Positions 43,845 through 53,230 of a DNA stretch of 64,000 nucleotides are shown here, in pieces (the first letter of the stretch is position 1; each line of letters begins with the position of its first letter). The stretch covers positions 620,001 to 684,000 of the forward strand of contig JAYQMD010000001.1 of assembly GCA_038143535.1 (NCBI GenBank), read 5' to 3'. The notes under the pieces are model-generated. The model was not told where the DNA came from. It did not search any database and was given only the letters and a program-made list of their open reading frames with translations. Made by a program: the position numbers and the translations under genes. Origin of the DNA: UBA7446 sp038143535 (lineage in GTDB: Bacteria > Bacteroidota > Bacteroidia > Flavobacteriales > Flavobacteriaceae).

Positions 43845-44735
43845 CTAAAAATACCCTACTTTTTTTCGTTCTTCCATGGCTGCTTCCGAGCGTTTGTCGT
43901 CCATCCGTGCGCCTCGCTCTGAAAAATTGGAATCTCCAATTTCGTCTATAATAGTGTCTAATTCGGTTGCTTCCGACAAAACAGCAGCTGTGCAACTCAT
44001 ATCGCCAACCGTTCGAAAACGCACCGAAGTATGTATGCGCTCATCCTTTTCTGCTATCTGTACATAGTCCGATACCGGCATCCATTGATTGTCTCGTTTA
44101 AACACTTCACGTTTATGTGCATAATAGATAGCCGGAATTTCTAATTTTTCTTTACGTATGTAATGCCAAATGTCTAGCTCTGTCCAATTACTTATTGGAA
44201 AAACCCGCACATTTTCTCCGTTGTGGATCATGCCGTTTAGCATGTCAAATAGTTCTGGTCGTTGTAACTTTTCATTCCATTGACCAAAGTCATCTCGCAC
44301 CGAAAAAACACGCTCTTTGGCACGAGCCTTTTCTTCGTCACGGCGTGCGCCTCCCATACAGGCATCGAATTTATTTTCTTCTATGGTTTTGAGTAGGGTA
44401 GTGGTTTGTAAACTGTTTCTGCTTGCATGCCTCCCTTTTTCTTCAATCACGTTTCCAGCGTCAATATCATTTTGAACGCTACCAACGATTAGATGTAGTC
44501 CGTGTGTTGCCACCAGTTTGTCACGCAGTTCAATAGTTTCTGGGAAATTGTGACCCGTATCTATGTGAACCAATGGAAATGGAATAGTAGCCGGTGCAAA
44601 CGCCTTTTGTGCCAAATGTAATAGGGTGATGGAATCTTTTCCACCAGAGAACAGCAGGCAGGGGTTGTCAAATTGCCCAGCTACTTCTCTGATGATATAA
44701 ATGGATTCCTCCTCTAATTGTTTTAATATACTCAT
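43845..44735 (-). CDS. cysD: Sulfate adenylyltransferase small subunit
   Basis: PP-loop ATP pyrophosphatase, 296 aa. The SGGKDSITLLHLA loop is at about residues 30-42, followed by FPLVHIDTGHNFPETIELRD and GGARRDEEKARAKERVFS. Full length. It overlaps cysH by 4 bases. Confidence 0.95.
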   Translation of the reverse strand: MSILKQLEEESIYIIREVAGQFDNPCLLFSGGKDSITLLHLAQKAFAPATIPFPLVHIDTGHNFPETIELRDKLVATHGLHLIVGSVQNDIDAGNVIEEKGRHASRNSLQTTTLLKTIEENKFDACMGGARRDEEKARAKERVFSVRDDFGQWNEKLQRPELFDMLNGMIHNGENVRVFPISNWTELDIWHYIRKEKLEIPAIYYAHKREVFKRDNQWMPVSDYVQIAEKDERIHTSVRFRTVGDMSCTAAVLSEATELDTIIDEIGDSNFSERGARMDDKRSEAAMEERKKVGYF

Positions 44736-45454
44736 GATTTAATTATATGCAGTCCACATTCTTTTTTACTGGTTTCCCACCACCATCTTCCTGCGCGTAT
44801 GTCTTCACCCGGAGCGATGGCTCTAGTGCAAGGTGCGCATCCAATGCTGACAAAGCCTTTTTTGTGAAGGCTATTTTGTGGAACCTTGTATTGGTTTAAA
44901 TAAGTTTCTACGTCGTCTAAAGACCAGTGCAGCAAGGGATTGAATTTGATGATGTCAAAAGCTATATCGTACTCAAAAAATGCCAATTCAGCTCTGTTTT
45001 GAGATTGCCCTTGCCGTAACCCCGTAATCCAAACATCGTTGACCTTTAAAGCGCGTTTTAGCGGTTCTATTTTGCGAATAGCACAACATTCTTTTCGGTT
45101 ATCAACTGAATCATAAAAACTGTTAGGTCCTTTTTGGGTCACTAGATTGGCAACGGCTTGATGATCAGGTGTATAAACCTCAATTGGTAGTTTAAATTCT
45201 TGTCGGGTTGTCGCGAGTACATCATAAGTTTCTTGAAACAAACGCCCTGTGTCTAGTGTAAAAATCGTGATTGGAAATTTGTTGATACCAATATGGTGCG
45301 TCAATACTTGATCTTCTTGGCCTAATGAAGTAGAGAACACCATTTTTCCCAACTGTTGTTCAATTAGGAATGAAAATAGCTCCTCTATATTTGTTGTCGC
45401 TTTTAGATGTGCGTTAAGTGCTTTTACTTTTTCTAAACTTACTTTTTCCCCCAA
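44732..45454 (-). CDS. cysH: Phosphoadenylyl/adenylyl-sulfate reductase
   Basis: Reduces APS or PAPS to sulfite with thioredoxin. 240 aa. It shows the PP-like loop FSTSLGQEDQVL near residue 40 and the catalytic tail KKECGLH. The cysteine pairs RKECCAIRK and GCAPCTRA are those of the [4Fe-4S] cluster, which indicates an APS-type enzyme. No cysC kinase is in the operon, consistent with APS as substrate. Confidence 0.92.
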   Translation of the reverse strand: MGEKVSLEKVKALNAHLKATTNIEELFSFLIEQQLGKMVFSTSLGQEDQVLTHHIGINKFPITIFTLDTGRLFQETYDVLATTRQEFKLPIEVYTPDHQAVANLVTQKGPNSFYDSVDNRKECCAIRKIEPLKRALKVNDVWITGLRQGQSQNRAELAFFEYDIAFDIIKFNPLLHWSLDDVETYLNQYKVPQNSLHKKGFVSIGCAPCTRAIAPGEDIRAGRWWWETSKKECGLHIIKS

Positions 45455-45693
45455 TTTACTTTATTCCAAAGGCGTTCATGGACTACATACAGCATCATTT
45501 TTGTTACCAATTCAATCCCACCAATAGAAAGTGCAAAAGAAATTTTACCCGTGATGACATAGCTTATAATAATGGTATCTAGCGTACCAACAATGCGCCA
45601 GCTAACAGACTTTAATAACGATCGGGACCAACGTTCATTTGATTTTGATATTGTTCTCTTTTTACTTGATATAAATAGTTGTTCTACTAGCAT
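45439..45693 (-). CDS. DUF2061 membrane protein
   Basis: 84 aa from ATG 45693. The RSLLKSVSWRIVGTLDTIII block and two membrane helices match DUF2061, often found next to cys genes. First gene of the sulfate operon; it overlaps cysH by 16 bases. Role unknown. Confidence 0.75.
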   Translation of the reverse strand: MLVEQLFISSKKRTISKSNERWSRSLLKSVSWRIVGTLDTIIISYVITGKISFALSIGGIELVTKMMLYVVHERLWNKVNWGKK

Positions 45694-45778
45694 GCTTCTC
45701 AAGATTGAGACTACAAATTTAATAAATACTATCAAATAGATAGGATTAGTTGATTATTAATTTTAGTACATTTACCAT

Positions 45779-46192
45779 ATGATTTCAAACAAATGCAAAT
45801 ATGCCATTAAGGCACTGGTTTATATTGCGAGTAAGGAAGAAGATGATAGGGCCATTTTGACATCAGATATTGCGCGTGAGCAACAAATACCTCGTAAATT
45901 TTTGGAAATTATTTTACGTGAATTGCGAAACAACCGCATATTAGAAAGCAAGCGAGGCAAGGATGGTGGGTTCAGATTGCTGCGCACTGCTGAGGATATT
46001 AGCCTAACGGAAGTCATGCGTATAATTGATGGTCCTATAGCCATGCTGCCCTGCGTTTCACTTAACTATTACCGTAAATGCGACGAGTGTGAAGAGGAGT
46101 CTTGTGAGATTAAGGGGGTTTTTGAGCAAGTCCGTGATAGAACACTTGATGTACTTAACAGCCAAACGATTAAATCTTTAACTTTATCCTAA
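45779..46192 (+). CDS. Rrf2-family regulator
   Basis: 137 aa. A winged HTH (residues about 25-60: SDIAREQQIPRKFLEIIL, then RGKDGGFRL) is followed by a cysteine set PCVSL...KCDECEEESC near 84-105, able to hold an Fe-S cluster as in IscR. Divergent from the sulfate operon over a 43-85 base gap, so it probably controls it, in the way CymR/IscR relatives control sulfur genes. That link is inference. Confidence 0.88.
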   Translation: MISNKCKYAIKALVYIASKEEDDRAILTSDIAREQQIPRKFLEIILRELRNNRILESKRGKDGGFRLLRTAEDISLTEVMRIIDGPIAMLPCVSLNYYRKCDECEEESCEIKGVFEQVRDRTLDVLNSQTIKSLTLS

Positions 46193-46205
46193 TTTACAAC
46201 AACTC

Positions 46206-46592
46206 ATGAAAGGTCGCATTGCTCTTTTACTGGCTTTTTTCACCCTGTTTCTTTCTACGGAAAGTAGCCTTATGCTACATTTTTGCCACAATAAATTTGT
46301 CGCAGCTGCCGTAACCAAGGAAATTTCCACTTGTTGTAAGAAAAAAGACCAACCTGGACCATTTGTTTCGGGAATTTGTTGTGAACTGTCTTCATTTGAC
46401 ACCAAATTAAATGACACGGTTTTAATCGACAACAGTATTTCAATTGTTTTCCCTTCATGTGTTGCTGTTGTTTCCGAAGTAGTAGCAGTTGCTGTTGTTT
46501 TAAAAGATCGTTTGCAGCAACCTATCACCAGACCACCACCCAAACATGCCAAGCGAGACTTACATGTATTTTATGCGCAATATTTGATTTGA
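46206..46592 (+). CDS. HYC_CC_PP family protein
   Basis: 128 aa. Signal peptide, then LMLHFCHNK, an H-x-C motif, a STCCKKKD pair, GICCEL, a hydrophobic helix, and a TRPPPKHA end. These features define the HYC_CC_PP group found beside metal-related TonB receptors. A role in copper or other metal handling is suggested by the motif set and the HMA gene two positions on. It starts 13 bases after the Rrf2 gene. Confidence 0.75.
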   Translation: MKGRIALLLAFFTLFLSTESSLMLHFCHNKFVAAAVTKEISTCCKKKDQPGPFVSGICCELSSFDTKLNDTVLIDNSISIVFPSCVAVVSEVVAVAVVLKDRLQQPITRPPPKHAKRDLHVFYAQYLI

Positions 46593-46640
46593 TGCCGCAA
46601 ACAAGGCTTTTGAATCGTTTGTTTCATTAAATTACGTATC

Positions 46641-48869
46641 ATGTTTAAATTTTTTTTTGTACCCATTTTTTTATGTTTTTTTAGTGCAGCCCATGCGCAG
46701 CATCAAGTTTCAGGTTATGTTTATAGCCAAGAAAATAACATTCAATCCCCATTGGTTGGTGCTAGCGTGTATTGGGAGAATTCAACTTCTGGTATCGTTA
46801 GTAACGACGATGGCTACTTTGCTTTAGCTCACAACCCAGAAAATACGGTTTTAGTAATTTCCTATTTGGGCTTTAAGACCATTAAATTAACTTCCGGTTT
46901 TGACAAGCTCATAGAAGTAATTTTGATTCCAGGTGATGCCGCTGCTTTAAAAGGTGTAACGATTTCACAACGCAGGAAAGCACTGCAACGTAGTGTTTTC
47001 ACTCCTCGAAATGTAAGCACCATTGGAAGTGCTGAATTGCTCAAAGCGGCCTGTTGCAATCTATCCGAAAGTTTTGAGACCAACCCCTCTATTGATGTCA
47101 ATTATGCCGATGCTTTGACAGGCACCAAGCAAATTCAAATGTTAGGACTTACAAGTCCATATATTTTATTTACCCAAGAGAACATTCCAAACTTAAGGGG
47201 TAGCAATCAAACTTTTGGACTAACCTTTACGCCCGGTACTTGGGTAGAAAGCATTCAAATCACAAAAGGAGCGGGCGCGGTAAGTAGTGGCTATGAAAGC
47301 ATATCAGGTCAGATTAACGCCGAATTAATGAAACCTTTAACAGCATCTCCTTTATTTGTTAATGGTTTTCGTTCTGCAAATGGCAGAACAGAACTAAACC
47401 TACAAGGCAAATACGATTTGTCTTCTAAATGGGCAACTTCCCTTTTTGTACATGCCAATAAACGCTCGCAGCTTAGCGATATGAACGACGACGGCTTTTT
47501 GGATGTACCACTTTCAGAGCAACTCAACGTGATGAGTCGTTTGCAATACATAGATGCTGAAAAGGGATGGGTTGGTTTTGCCAGCATTAAGGCATTAACA
47601 GATATAAAGCAAATTGGTCAACTGTCTTATTTACCAGCCTTGCATAAATTTAAAGGTCAGTATTGGGGTGGTGAGTTAGATAACAATAAACTGGAGTTTA
47701 ACCTAAAAACAGGCTATGTAGACCCTGAAATTCCGTACAGAAGTATTGGTTTTCAATCGGCTATTAGCCGCCTCAAGCAATCGGCTTATTTTGGCAATAA
47801 AAACTATAACGTAAGCTATACCAGTTATTTTCATCATTTGGTTTATCAATCTATTTTGGGGAACACACTTCATAAATTTAAGGCAGGACTGCAGTATATG
47901 GTAGATGTTTATAACGAAACCATTTTAACCACACAGATTAAAAGAAACGAAACCAATCTAGGTGCTTTTTTTGAATATAATTATGATGACATTGAGGGGT
48001 TCAATGCGATAATTGGCGCAAGAGTTGATCATCACAATCTAATGGGCACTTTTGTTACGCCTCGTGTTCACTTACGCCATGCTTTCTTTGACAACAATTC
48101 TATTTTACGTCTTTCTATAGGTGAGGGAAGGCGTGTGGCTAGCATATTTGCTGAAAACCAAAAGTTTTTAGGCAGTCAGCGGAAGTTATTCTTAGCACAG
48201 CCGACCGAACCCATGTACGGCTTGCTGCCGGAGCGCGCTTGGAATTACGGACTGAGTTGGATTCAGAAAGCCACGCTTATGAATAGGCCTTTTGATTTTA
48301 TTTTGGATGTTTATCGAACGCAGTTCTCCAATAGGGTAGTGGTGGATTGGGAAACGCCAGGTGCAATTTCTTTTTATAACCTATATGGCAAAAGCCACGC
48401 CCAAAGTATGCAGCTTACCTTGAATACCTCTTTGAGTGAACGTATAGAACTTCGTTTTGCCTACAAAACCTTTGACATCAAAACAGATTATAAATCAGGG
48501 CTTAAGCAGGTTCCGTTGCAAGCTGAGCATCGTTGGTTTGCCTTTGTGGGATATGCATCTGTTTTAGCGGATGGTAAGCAATGGCGTGCAGATGCAACAC
48601 TTCACCGTGTGGGCAGGCAACGACGGGTAGCATCTTTTACTACACCCTCAGATTTTACAGCAGGATTTTCTCTGCTAAGCATGCAATTAACACGTCAATT
48701 CTCAAATCAACTTTCTGTATACGCGGGTGCTGAAAACATACTTGATGTCAAACAGACAGATGCTGTTTTGTCTTCTGACGATCCGTTTGGTGCAGCTTTT
48801 GATAGCAGTCAGCTATACGCACCTGTCTTTGGCAGGATGCTTTATGCTGGATTTCGTTTTAATCTTTAA
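46641..48869 (+). CDS. TonB-dependent outer-membrane receptor
   Basis: 742 aa. Signal peptide (ending AHAQH), a carboxypeptidase-D-like regulatory domain (about 20-105, VSGYVYSQENN), a plug domain with ESFETNPSIDVNYADAL and IRG-like LRGSNQTFG, then a 22-strand-type barrel to a terminal Phe-Asn-Leu. Neighbours (HYC_CC_PP, HMA) suggest metal or metal-chelate uptake. The plug holds an unusual Cys-Cys (AACCNLSESF). Confidence 0.88.
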   Translation: MFKFFFVPIFLCFFSAAHAQHQVSGYVYSQENNIQSPLVGASVYWENSTSGIVSNDDGYFALAHNPENTVLVISYLGFKTIKLTSGFDKLIEVILIPGDAAALKGVTISQRRKALQRSVFTPRNVSTIGSAELLKAACCNLSESFETNPSIDVNYADALTGTKQIQMLGLTSPYILFTQENIPNLRGSNQTFGLTFTPGTWVESIQITKGAGAVSSGYESISGQINAELMKPLTASPLFVNGFRSANGRTELNLQGKYDLSSKWATSLFVHANKRSQLSDMNDDGFLDVPLSEQLNVMSRLQYIDAEKGWVGFASIKALTDIKQIGQLSYLPALHKFKGQYWGGELDNNKLEFNLKTGYVDPEIPYRSIGFQSAISRLKQSAYFGNKNYNVSYTSYFHHLVYQSILGNTLHKFKAGLQYMVDVYNETILTTQIKRNETNLGAFFEYNYDDIEGFNAIIGARVDHHNLMGTFVTPRVHLRHAFFDNNSILRLSIGEGRRVASIFAENQKFLGSQRKLFLAQPTEPMYGLLPERAWNYGLSWIQKATLMNRPFDFILDVYRTQFSNRVVVDWETPGAISFYNLYGKSHAQSMQLTLNTSLSERIELRFAYKTFDIKTDYKSGLKQVPLQAEHRWFAFVGYASVLADGKQWRADATLHRVGRQRRVASFTTPSDFTAGFSLLSMQLTRQFSNQLSVYAGAENILDVKQTDAVLSSDDPFGAAFDSSQLYAPVFGRMLYAGFRFNL

Positions 48870-48878
48870 ATTCGTGGT

Positions 48879-49214
48879 ATGAAAATTAAATTATTAATCA
48901 TGTTGTTTTTTGCTACTGCTACTGTAGCGCAAACACAAAAAGAAAGTATAGATGTCCGCGGTAACTGTGGCATGTGCAAGAAGCGTATTGAAAAAGCGGC
49001 TCTGGGTACGAAAGGAGTGAAATATGCCAATTGGACAGCTGAAACCCAACAGCTAACTCTCATTTATAATGCTAAGAAAACCAACACTAAAAGTATAGCT
49101 AGAAATATAGCAGCGGTGGGACATGAGGCAGATAGCGTCGTTGCCACTGAGGAAGCTTACAATGCTTTGCCCGCTTGTTGTTTGTATAAGTCGGTTTCCC
49201 CGCACGGAGGTTAG
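48879..49214 (+). CDS. Secreted heavy-metal-associated (HMA) domain protein
   Basis: 111 aa. Signal peptide (to AQTQK), then an HMA fold with GNCGMCKKRIEKAAL, a CxxC metal site at about residues 27-33. A CC pair sits near the C-terminus (LPACCLY). Likely a periplasmic metal carrier working with the receptor just upstream (9-base gap). Confidence 0.85.
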   Translation: MKIKLLIMLFFATATVAQTQKESIDVRGNCGMCKKRIEKAALGTKGVKYANWTAETQQLTLIYNAKKTNTKSIARNIAAVGHEADSVVATEEAYNALPACCLYKSVSPHGG

Positions 49215-49330
49215 TTTTATAGTGCATTCCTGTTAGATCTCACGTTTATTAAAGTATTGTTAAATCATCAATGCTGCACGAGCGTTTTGATTTTTTTACT
49301 TTCTTTATGGAAATTAAAATTTTAACAATC

Positions 49331-49843
49331 ATGAAAAATGTAGTAATTATTTTGCTGGCATGTATAGCAATCACCTCATGCCAAAATACAACAACCGAAA
49401 CTGCTGTAGCACCAGGTTATCTGAACGCTGGTGGTGAACGCGTAAATGCATATGATGGCGACCCTGCAAACCTTGCCTTGGTAGATGCTTATATTGACGC
49501 ACATAATGCAAGAGACTTGGAAGCCATAGCCTCAATGAACATAGATTCAACGGAAATGTTGGGTAGTTTTAAGATAATCAATTCTCTGGGAGATGTTGTT
49601 GAGGGCGTAGAAACCCATAAAAACACATTAGCAGCTTGGTTTGATGCTGAAAACCCACAGTGGAATACTAATTTTGCTTATTCCATGAAGGTTGATGGTC
49701 AACCTGGAGAATGGGTAATTACTGGTCACAAGCTAACACGCACCATTGACGGCGAGGAAACTTCTTCTTACGACATTCTTGATATTTATATAGAAAATGG
49801 CAAGATTGGTGGTTTTTGGGTATATTCTAGAAAAGACAAATAA
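49331..49843 (+). CDS. NTF2/SnoaL-like lipoprotein
   Basis: 170 aa from ATG 49331; an earlier ATG adds 20 residues without a signal. Lipobox AITSCQN. The mature part has the alpha-helix YIDAHNARDLEAIASM and the curved-sheet pattern of SnoaL/NTF2-like proteins. Function unknown. It has its own terminator. Confidence 0.7.
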   Translation: MKNVVIILLACIAITSCQNTTTETAVAPGYLNAGGERVNAYDGDPANLALVDAYIDAHNARDLEAIASMNIDSTEMLGSFKIINSLGDVVEGVETHKNTLAAWFDAENPQWNTNFAYSMKVDGQPGEWVITGHKLTRTIDGEETSSYDILDIYIENGKIGGFWVYSRKDK

Positions 49844-49867
49844 TACCCTTTACACACTACAAATAAA

Positions 49868-49895
49868 AATGCTTACCCAGGTAAGCATTTTTTTA
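49868..49895 (+). terminator. Rho-independent terminator
   Basis: AATGCTTACC (49868-49877) pairs with GGTAAGCATT (49880-49889), followed by a T-run. It closes the metal/SnoaL gene run. The symmetric A-run upstream makes it able to act in both directions. Confidence 0.85.
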
Positions 49896-49976
49896 TTAAG
49901 CAATTAGAGTTTCACAGGTTCAGTTTAGCTCAAATGGCAAAACTGGACAATTTCCTGAATTTGGTTTTAGCTAAGT

Positions 49977-50354
49977 TTACGTAAGTTTCTTATTAACAAT
50001 AATGATAAGTGAACTCAAAGCAAACATAAGACCAGCAGGCAAGAATTTGATTGCTTCGTCACCAATTTTGAAGTGCATTGCGATAGCACCAATCATTAGC
50101 ACGGCCATCAGTCCGGCTGCAGGAGTGATTGTTTTTTTGTTAAAGAAACCAATTAACAAACCTAGAGCTGATAATATCTTAAGACCTCCAACAAGGTAGA
50201 CCATAGTTTCGTTAAGACCGTAAGCTGCAAATTCTTCTGTCATGTTGGTGGCATCTCCTCCACGGAATATTGTTGCTTTTCCAAATCTAAAAAGCCATAC
50301 ATTAAGTACAACAACAGCAACGGTAATCATCGAAATTTTTTGTAAAATTTTCAT
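49977..50354 (-). CDS. DoxX-like membrane protein
   Basis: 125 aa with four membrane helices. LVGGLKILSALGLLIGFF near residue 54 and the end LIIIVNKK fit DoxX-like families. It pairs with a similar gene 3 bases upstream. Function unknown. Confidence 0.65.
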   Translation of the reverse strand: MKILQKISMITVAVVVLNVWLFRFGKATIFRGGDATNMTEEFAAYGLNETMVYLVGGLKILSALGLLIGFFNKKTITPAAGLMAVLMIGAIAMHFKIGDEAIKFLPAGLMFALSSLIIIVNKKLT

Positions 50355-50357
50355 TTT

Positions 50358-50693
50358 CTAAGATTTTTGTGTTTTAAATATATATAAATTTAAAATAAGG
50401 TACAATATAGCAGGTGCAGATTGTAATACATTGTCTCCAATGTATATCCTCGTGCACAAAGCTGCGCCCATGAGTAGTGCGAGCAATAACGCGGCGTATT
50501 TTCCTAAGATTGTATTATAAAAGCCGATAAGAAGGCCTATTCCCAACAACGATTGAAAAATCGCAATATAAGCCCTGTAATCTCCAAAACCGTACCTTTC
50601 AAACTCTGTAACATAAAAAGGGTGGATGAGCGCAATTATTCCATAGAACAGGTGAGAAAAGCCGCTAAAGAAAATTATGGATCTTTTAATCAT
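50358..50693 (-). CDS. DoxX-like membrane protein
   Basis: 111 aa, four hydrophobic helices (FSGFSHLFYGIIALI, FQSLLGIGLLIGFYNTIL, ALLLALLMGAAL). Related in layout to its neighbour. Function unknown. Confidence 0.6.
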   Translation of the reverse strand: MIKRSIIFFSGFSHLFYGIIALIHPFYVTEFERYGFGDYRAYIAIFQSLLGIGLLIGFYNTILGKYAALLLALLMGAALCTRIYIGDNVLQSAPAILYLILNLYIFKTQKS

Positions 50694-50753
50694 TGCGCTA
50701 AGGTAGGTTATTATATATTGCTATATGTTAATACCAACGACATTACTGAAATC

Positions 50754-50782
50754 AAAAAATCCACAACCAAAGTTGCGGATTT
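50754..50782 (-). terminator. Terminator of tRNA-Ser
   Basis: On the minus strand AAATCCGCAAC pairs with GTTGTGGATTT (one G-T pair) around TTTG (50757-50782), followed by T6. It lies just downstream of the tRNA. Confidence 0.8.
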
Positions 50783-50789
50783 CTTTTTG

Positions 50790-50874
50790 CGGAGAAAGAG
50801 GGATTCGAACCCCCGGAGGTGTGACCCTCAACAGTTTTCAAGACTGCCGCATTCGACCACTCTGCCATTTCTCC
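50790..50874 (-). tRNA. tRNA-Ser(UGA)
   Basis: An 85-nt class II tRNA on the minus strand. Acceptor GGAGAAA/TTTCTCC, anticodon loop CTTGAAA (TGA), long variable arm, T-arm with GGTTCGAATCC. CCA not encoded. Confidence 0.95.
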
Positions 50875-50949
50875 AATGGTAGCAAATATAACCTCTTTTT
50901 TTGTTTCTGAAAGCCCATTTTCAATCTTGCTAATCCCTACATTTGTTTA

Positions 50950-51705
50950 ATGTTAAATTTTCCGTTTGATATTCTCGTTTTAATTGTCGCTGGTCTGTTC
51001 GCCGGCTTTGTAAACACCATGGCTGGTGGCGGGTCTTTGCTAACTTTACCTTTACTTATCTTTCTGGGTTTACCACCTACAACAGCTAACGGAACCAACC
51101 GCATTGCCATATTCGTTTCAGCCAGCTCGGCGACACTCGGATTTCAAAGTAAAAATGTCAACTCATTTCCTTTTAGTATATATTTGGGCATCACTGCCTT
51201 ATTGGGAGCCCTAATTGGTGCACGTATTGCAGTTGAAATAGACGGGCTTTTATTCAATAAACTCTTGGCCATCATCATGATAGCAGTTGTTCTTTTTATG
51301 GTTTTTAAACCCAACTATAAATCAGAACTCCTTAAGCCCAAAACCACAGGGAAGACCTTGATATGGTCAATGATCGCTTTCTTTTTTTTTGGTATTTACG
51401 GCGGTTTTATAAACGCCGGTATTGGATTTATCATCATGTTGTTTTTGAACTACGTAAACAAATTGGATTTGGTAAGGGTCAATGCCACTAAGGTCGCTTT
51501 GGTCCTAATCTACACGACTGGAGCACTAGTAACTTTTATATTGAGCGGACATATCAACCTAAAATATGGCATTGCTTTAGCTTTAGGAAACGCTGCTGGT
51601 GCTTTTTTTGCATCTCGATACTCTGTTAGGAAAGGGGAAGGCGTTATCAAAATCGTCATGATTGTTATTGTAATTGCCATGTCAGTCAAACTTTGGTTTT
51701 TCTAA
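50950..51705 (+). CDS. TauE/SafE (TSUP) membrane transporter
   Basis: 251 aa, about eight membrane helices. Repeated family motifs: AGFVNTMAGGGSLLTLPLL near residue 18 and GGFINAGIGFIIML near 154. TSUP members export sulfite, taurine-derived or other organic sulfur anions. Substrate is not shown by the sequence. Confidence 0.88.
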   Translation: MLNFPFDILVLIVAGLFAGFVNTMAGGGSLLTLPLLIFLGLPPTTANGTNRIAIFVSASSATLGFQSKNVNSFPFSIYLGITALLGALIGARIAVEIDGLLFNKLLAIIMIAVVLFMVFKPNYKSELLKPKTTGKTLIWSMIAFFFFGIYGGFINAGIGFIIMLFLNYVNKLDLVRVNATKVALVLIYTTGALVTFILSGHINLKYGIALALGNAAGAFFASRYSVRKGEGVIKIVMIVIVIAMSVKLWFF

Positions 51706-51779
51706 TTTTGATGTAACAAATGCTTCCGAGTTTCGATAGTATGTCATTACCCCATTTAAAAAAATGAAATAACCTACAT

Positions 51780-52118
51780 ATGGACTCTTGCTTAACCCAC
51801 GTATTTATTTTCATACTCTTCACTTTTGGTATTACTATTGCAAATACATCAATTGAATCAAAAACAGGCACCCTTAGTGGAAAGGTTTATGAAGCTGCAT
51901 TAAATTAGCCTCCACTCCATGTAAAAGTGTTGTTGTTGACGCCATGCGTTTTGGATTTGAAGGCCATTTGCCTTAGCCTCAAAATGGAAGGTTCTATTGG
52001 GAAAGTCAATCCAATAAACCCGGATTTTAATTACAGTTTTGGAAGCAATAAATACTAAGCCAAATCACGTAGAGAAGGCGATGGTGATGAAAAAAATAGT
52101 GGCGGAGATATGTTCTAA
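51780..52118 (+). pseudogene. Remnant of an outer-membrane TonB-dependent receptor
   Basis: From ATG 51780 a signal peptide and the start of a regulatory domain are read (ESKTGTLSGKVYEAALN, then TAG). After about 45 bases of no match, another frame reads NPDFNYSFGSNKY, a stop, then RREGDGDEKNSGGDMF to TAA 52116-52118, which looks like the C-terminus of TonB-receptor barrels. Most of the gene has been deleted. This accounts for the 400-base gap before ribBA. Confidence 0.5.
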
Positions 52119-53230
52119 TAATTCTCGTAAGAAACAATTTTTAATCCATAGCCAGACATGCCTACACGTTTGATTTTATCACTGTTTGACAGCAATTTGA
52201 TGTTGCTTATGCCTACGGCGTGAATCATTTGTGCACCAATACCAAAATCCTTTTCATCCAATTTAGGTACACGCGACGCAGCCTCATCCTTAAGCGCCTT
52301 GATTTGCTCTAGTAGCTTGTTGGCAGGTTGCAATTGGTTGATAAAAATTACAGCACCTTTTCCTTCTTCCCGAATGCGTTTAAAGATTTTGTTAAGGGTG
52401 CTTCCACTCTTTTGAATTAGAATGCTAGCCAATTCACTGTTCAACTGATGCGCGTGTACTCTTGTGAGCACGGCTTCATCTTTGTCCCAACTTCCAAGCG
52501 TAAGAGCTATGTGTATTTGGTTGTTGGTATTTTGATGATAAGCACGAAGCCTAAAACCTCCGTAATTGGTCTCTATTTCAAAATCCTCTTGTAATTCAAT
52601 AAGACTGTCGTGTTTCATGCGATAGCTTACCAAGTCTTCAATGGATATTAATTTTAGGTCAAAATCTTTAGCAATTTTTTGAAGTTGGGGCATACGCGCC
52701 ATGGTGCCATCTTCGTTCATGATTTCCACAATAACCCCAGCCGGTTGGAAACCAGCCAAACGCGCCATGTCAATTGCTGCCTCTGTGTGGCCTGTACGAC
52801 GCAGTACGCCACCTTCTTTAGCAGCCAATGGGAATATGTGGCCTGGTCTTAAAAAATCCTCTGATTTGGCATCTGGATTGATGAGCCTACGCACCGTTTT
52901 TGAACGGTCAGTAACGGAAATACCAGATGTAACGCCTCTTCCTTTAAGGTCAATTGAGACCGTAAAAGCAGTTCCCATCGGGTCTGTGTTGTTAGTTACC
53001 ATCGGATATAGATCCAGCTCTTTGCTGCGTTGTTCTGTTATGGGCGTACATATCAGCCCCCGGCCTTCCTTTGCCATAAAGTTAATCATCTCAGGAGTAA
53101 CCATTTCAGCAGCGCCAACAAAATCACCTTCGTTTTCTCGATTTTCGTCATCTACGATGATTACAACCTTCCCGTTTCTGATGTCTTCAATTGCTTCCTC
53201 AACACTATTCAATCGAATGCTATTTTCCAT
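52115..53230 (-). CDS. ribB: RibBA: DHBP synthase with degenerate GTP cyclohydrolase II domain
   Basis: 371 aa. Residues 1-200 are a complete 3,4-dihydroxy-2-butanone-4-phosphate synthase (VDDENRENEGDF, RTGHTEAAIDMARLAGF). Residues 205-371 align with GTP cyclohydrolase II, but the zinc CxxxxxxxCxC cysteines and the usual catalytic signature are missing (the region reads LGSWDKDEAVLTRVHAHQL). So the second activity is probably lost and a separate RibA is needed. It overlaps lptF/G by 11 bases. Confidence 0.9.
   Translation of the reverse strand: MENSIRLNSVEEAIEDIRNGKVVIIVDDENRENEGDFVGAAEMVTPEMINFMAKEGRGLICTPITEQRSKELDLYPMVTNNTDPMGTAFTVSIDLKGRGVTSGISVTDRSKTVRRLINPDAKSEDFLRPGHIFPLAAKEGGVLRRTGHTEAAIDMARLAGFQPAGVIVEIMNEDGTMARMPQLQKIAKDFDLKLISIEDLVSYRMKHDSLIELQEDFEIETNYGGFRLRAYHQNTNNQIHIALTLGSWDKDEAVLTRVHAHQLNSELASILIQKSGSTLNKIFKRIREEGKGAVIFINQLQPANKLLEQIKALKDEAASRVPKLDEKDFGIGAQMIHAVGISNIKLLSNSDKIKRVGMSGYGLKIVSYENY

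Noticed and set aside
46184..46552. 122-codon minus-strand ORF opposite the HYC_CC_PP gene
   Set aside because: Antisense shadow; the plus-strand gene has a signal peptide and family cysteine motifs.
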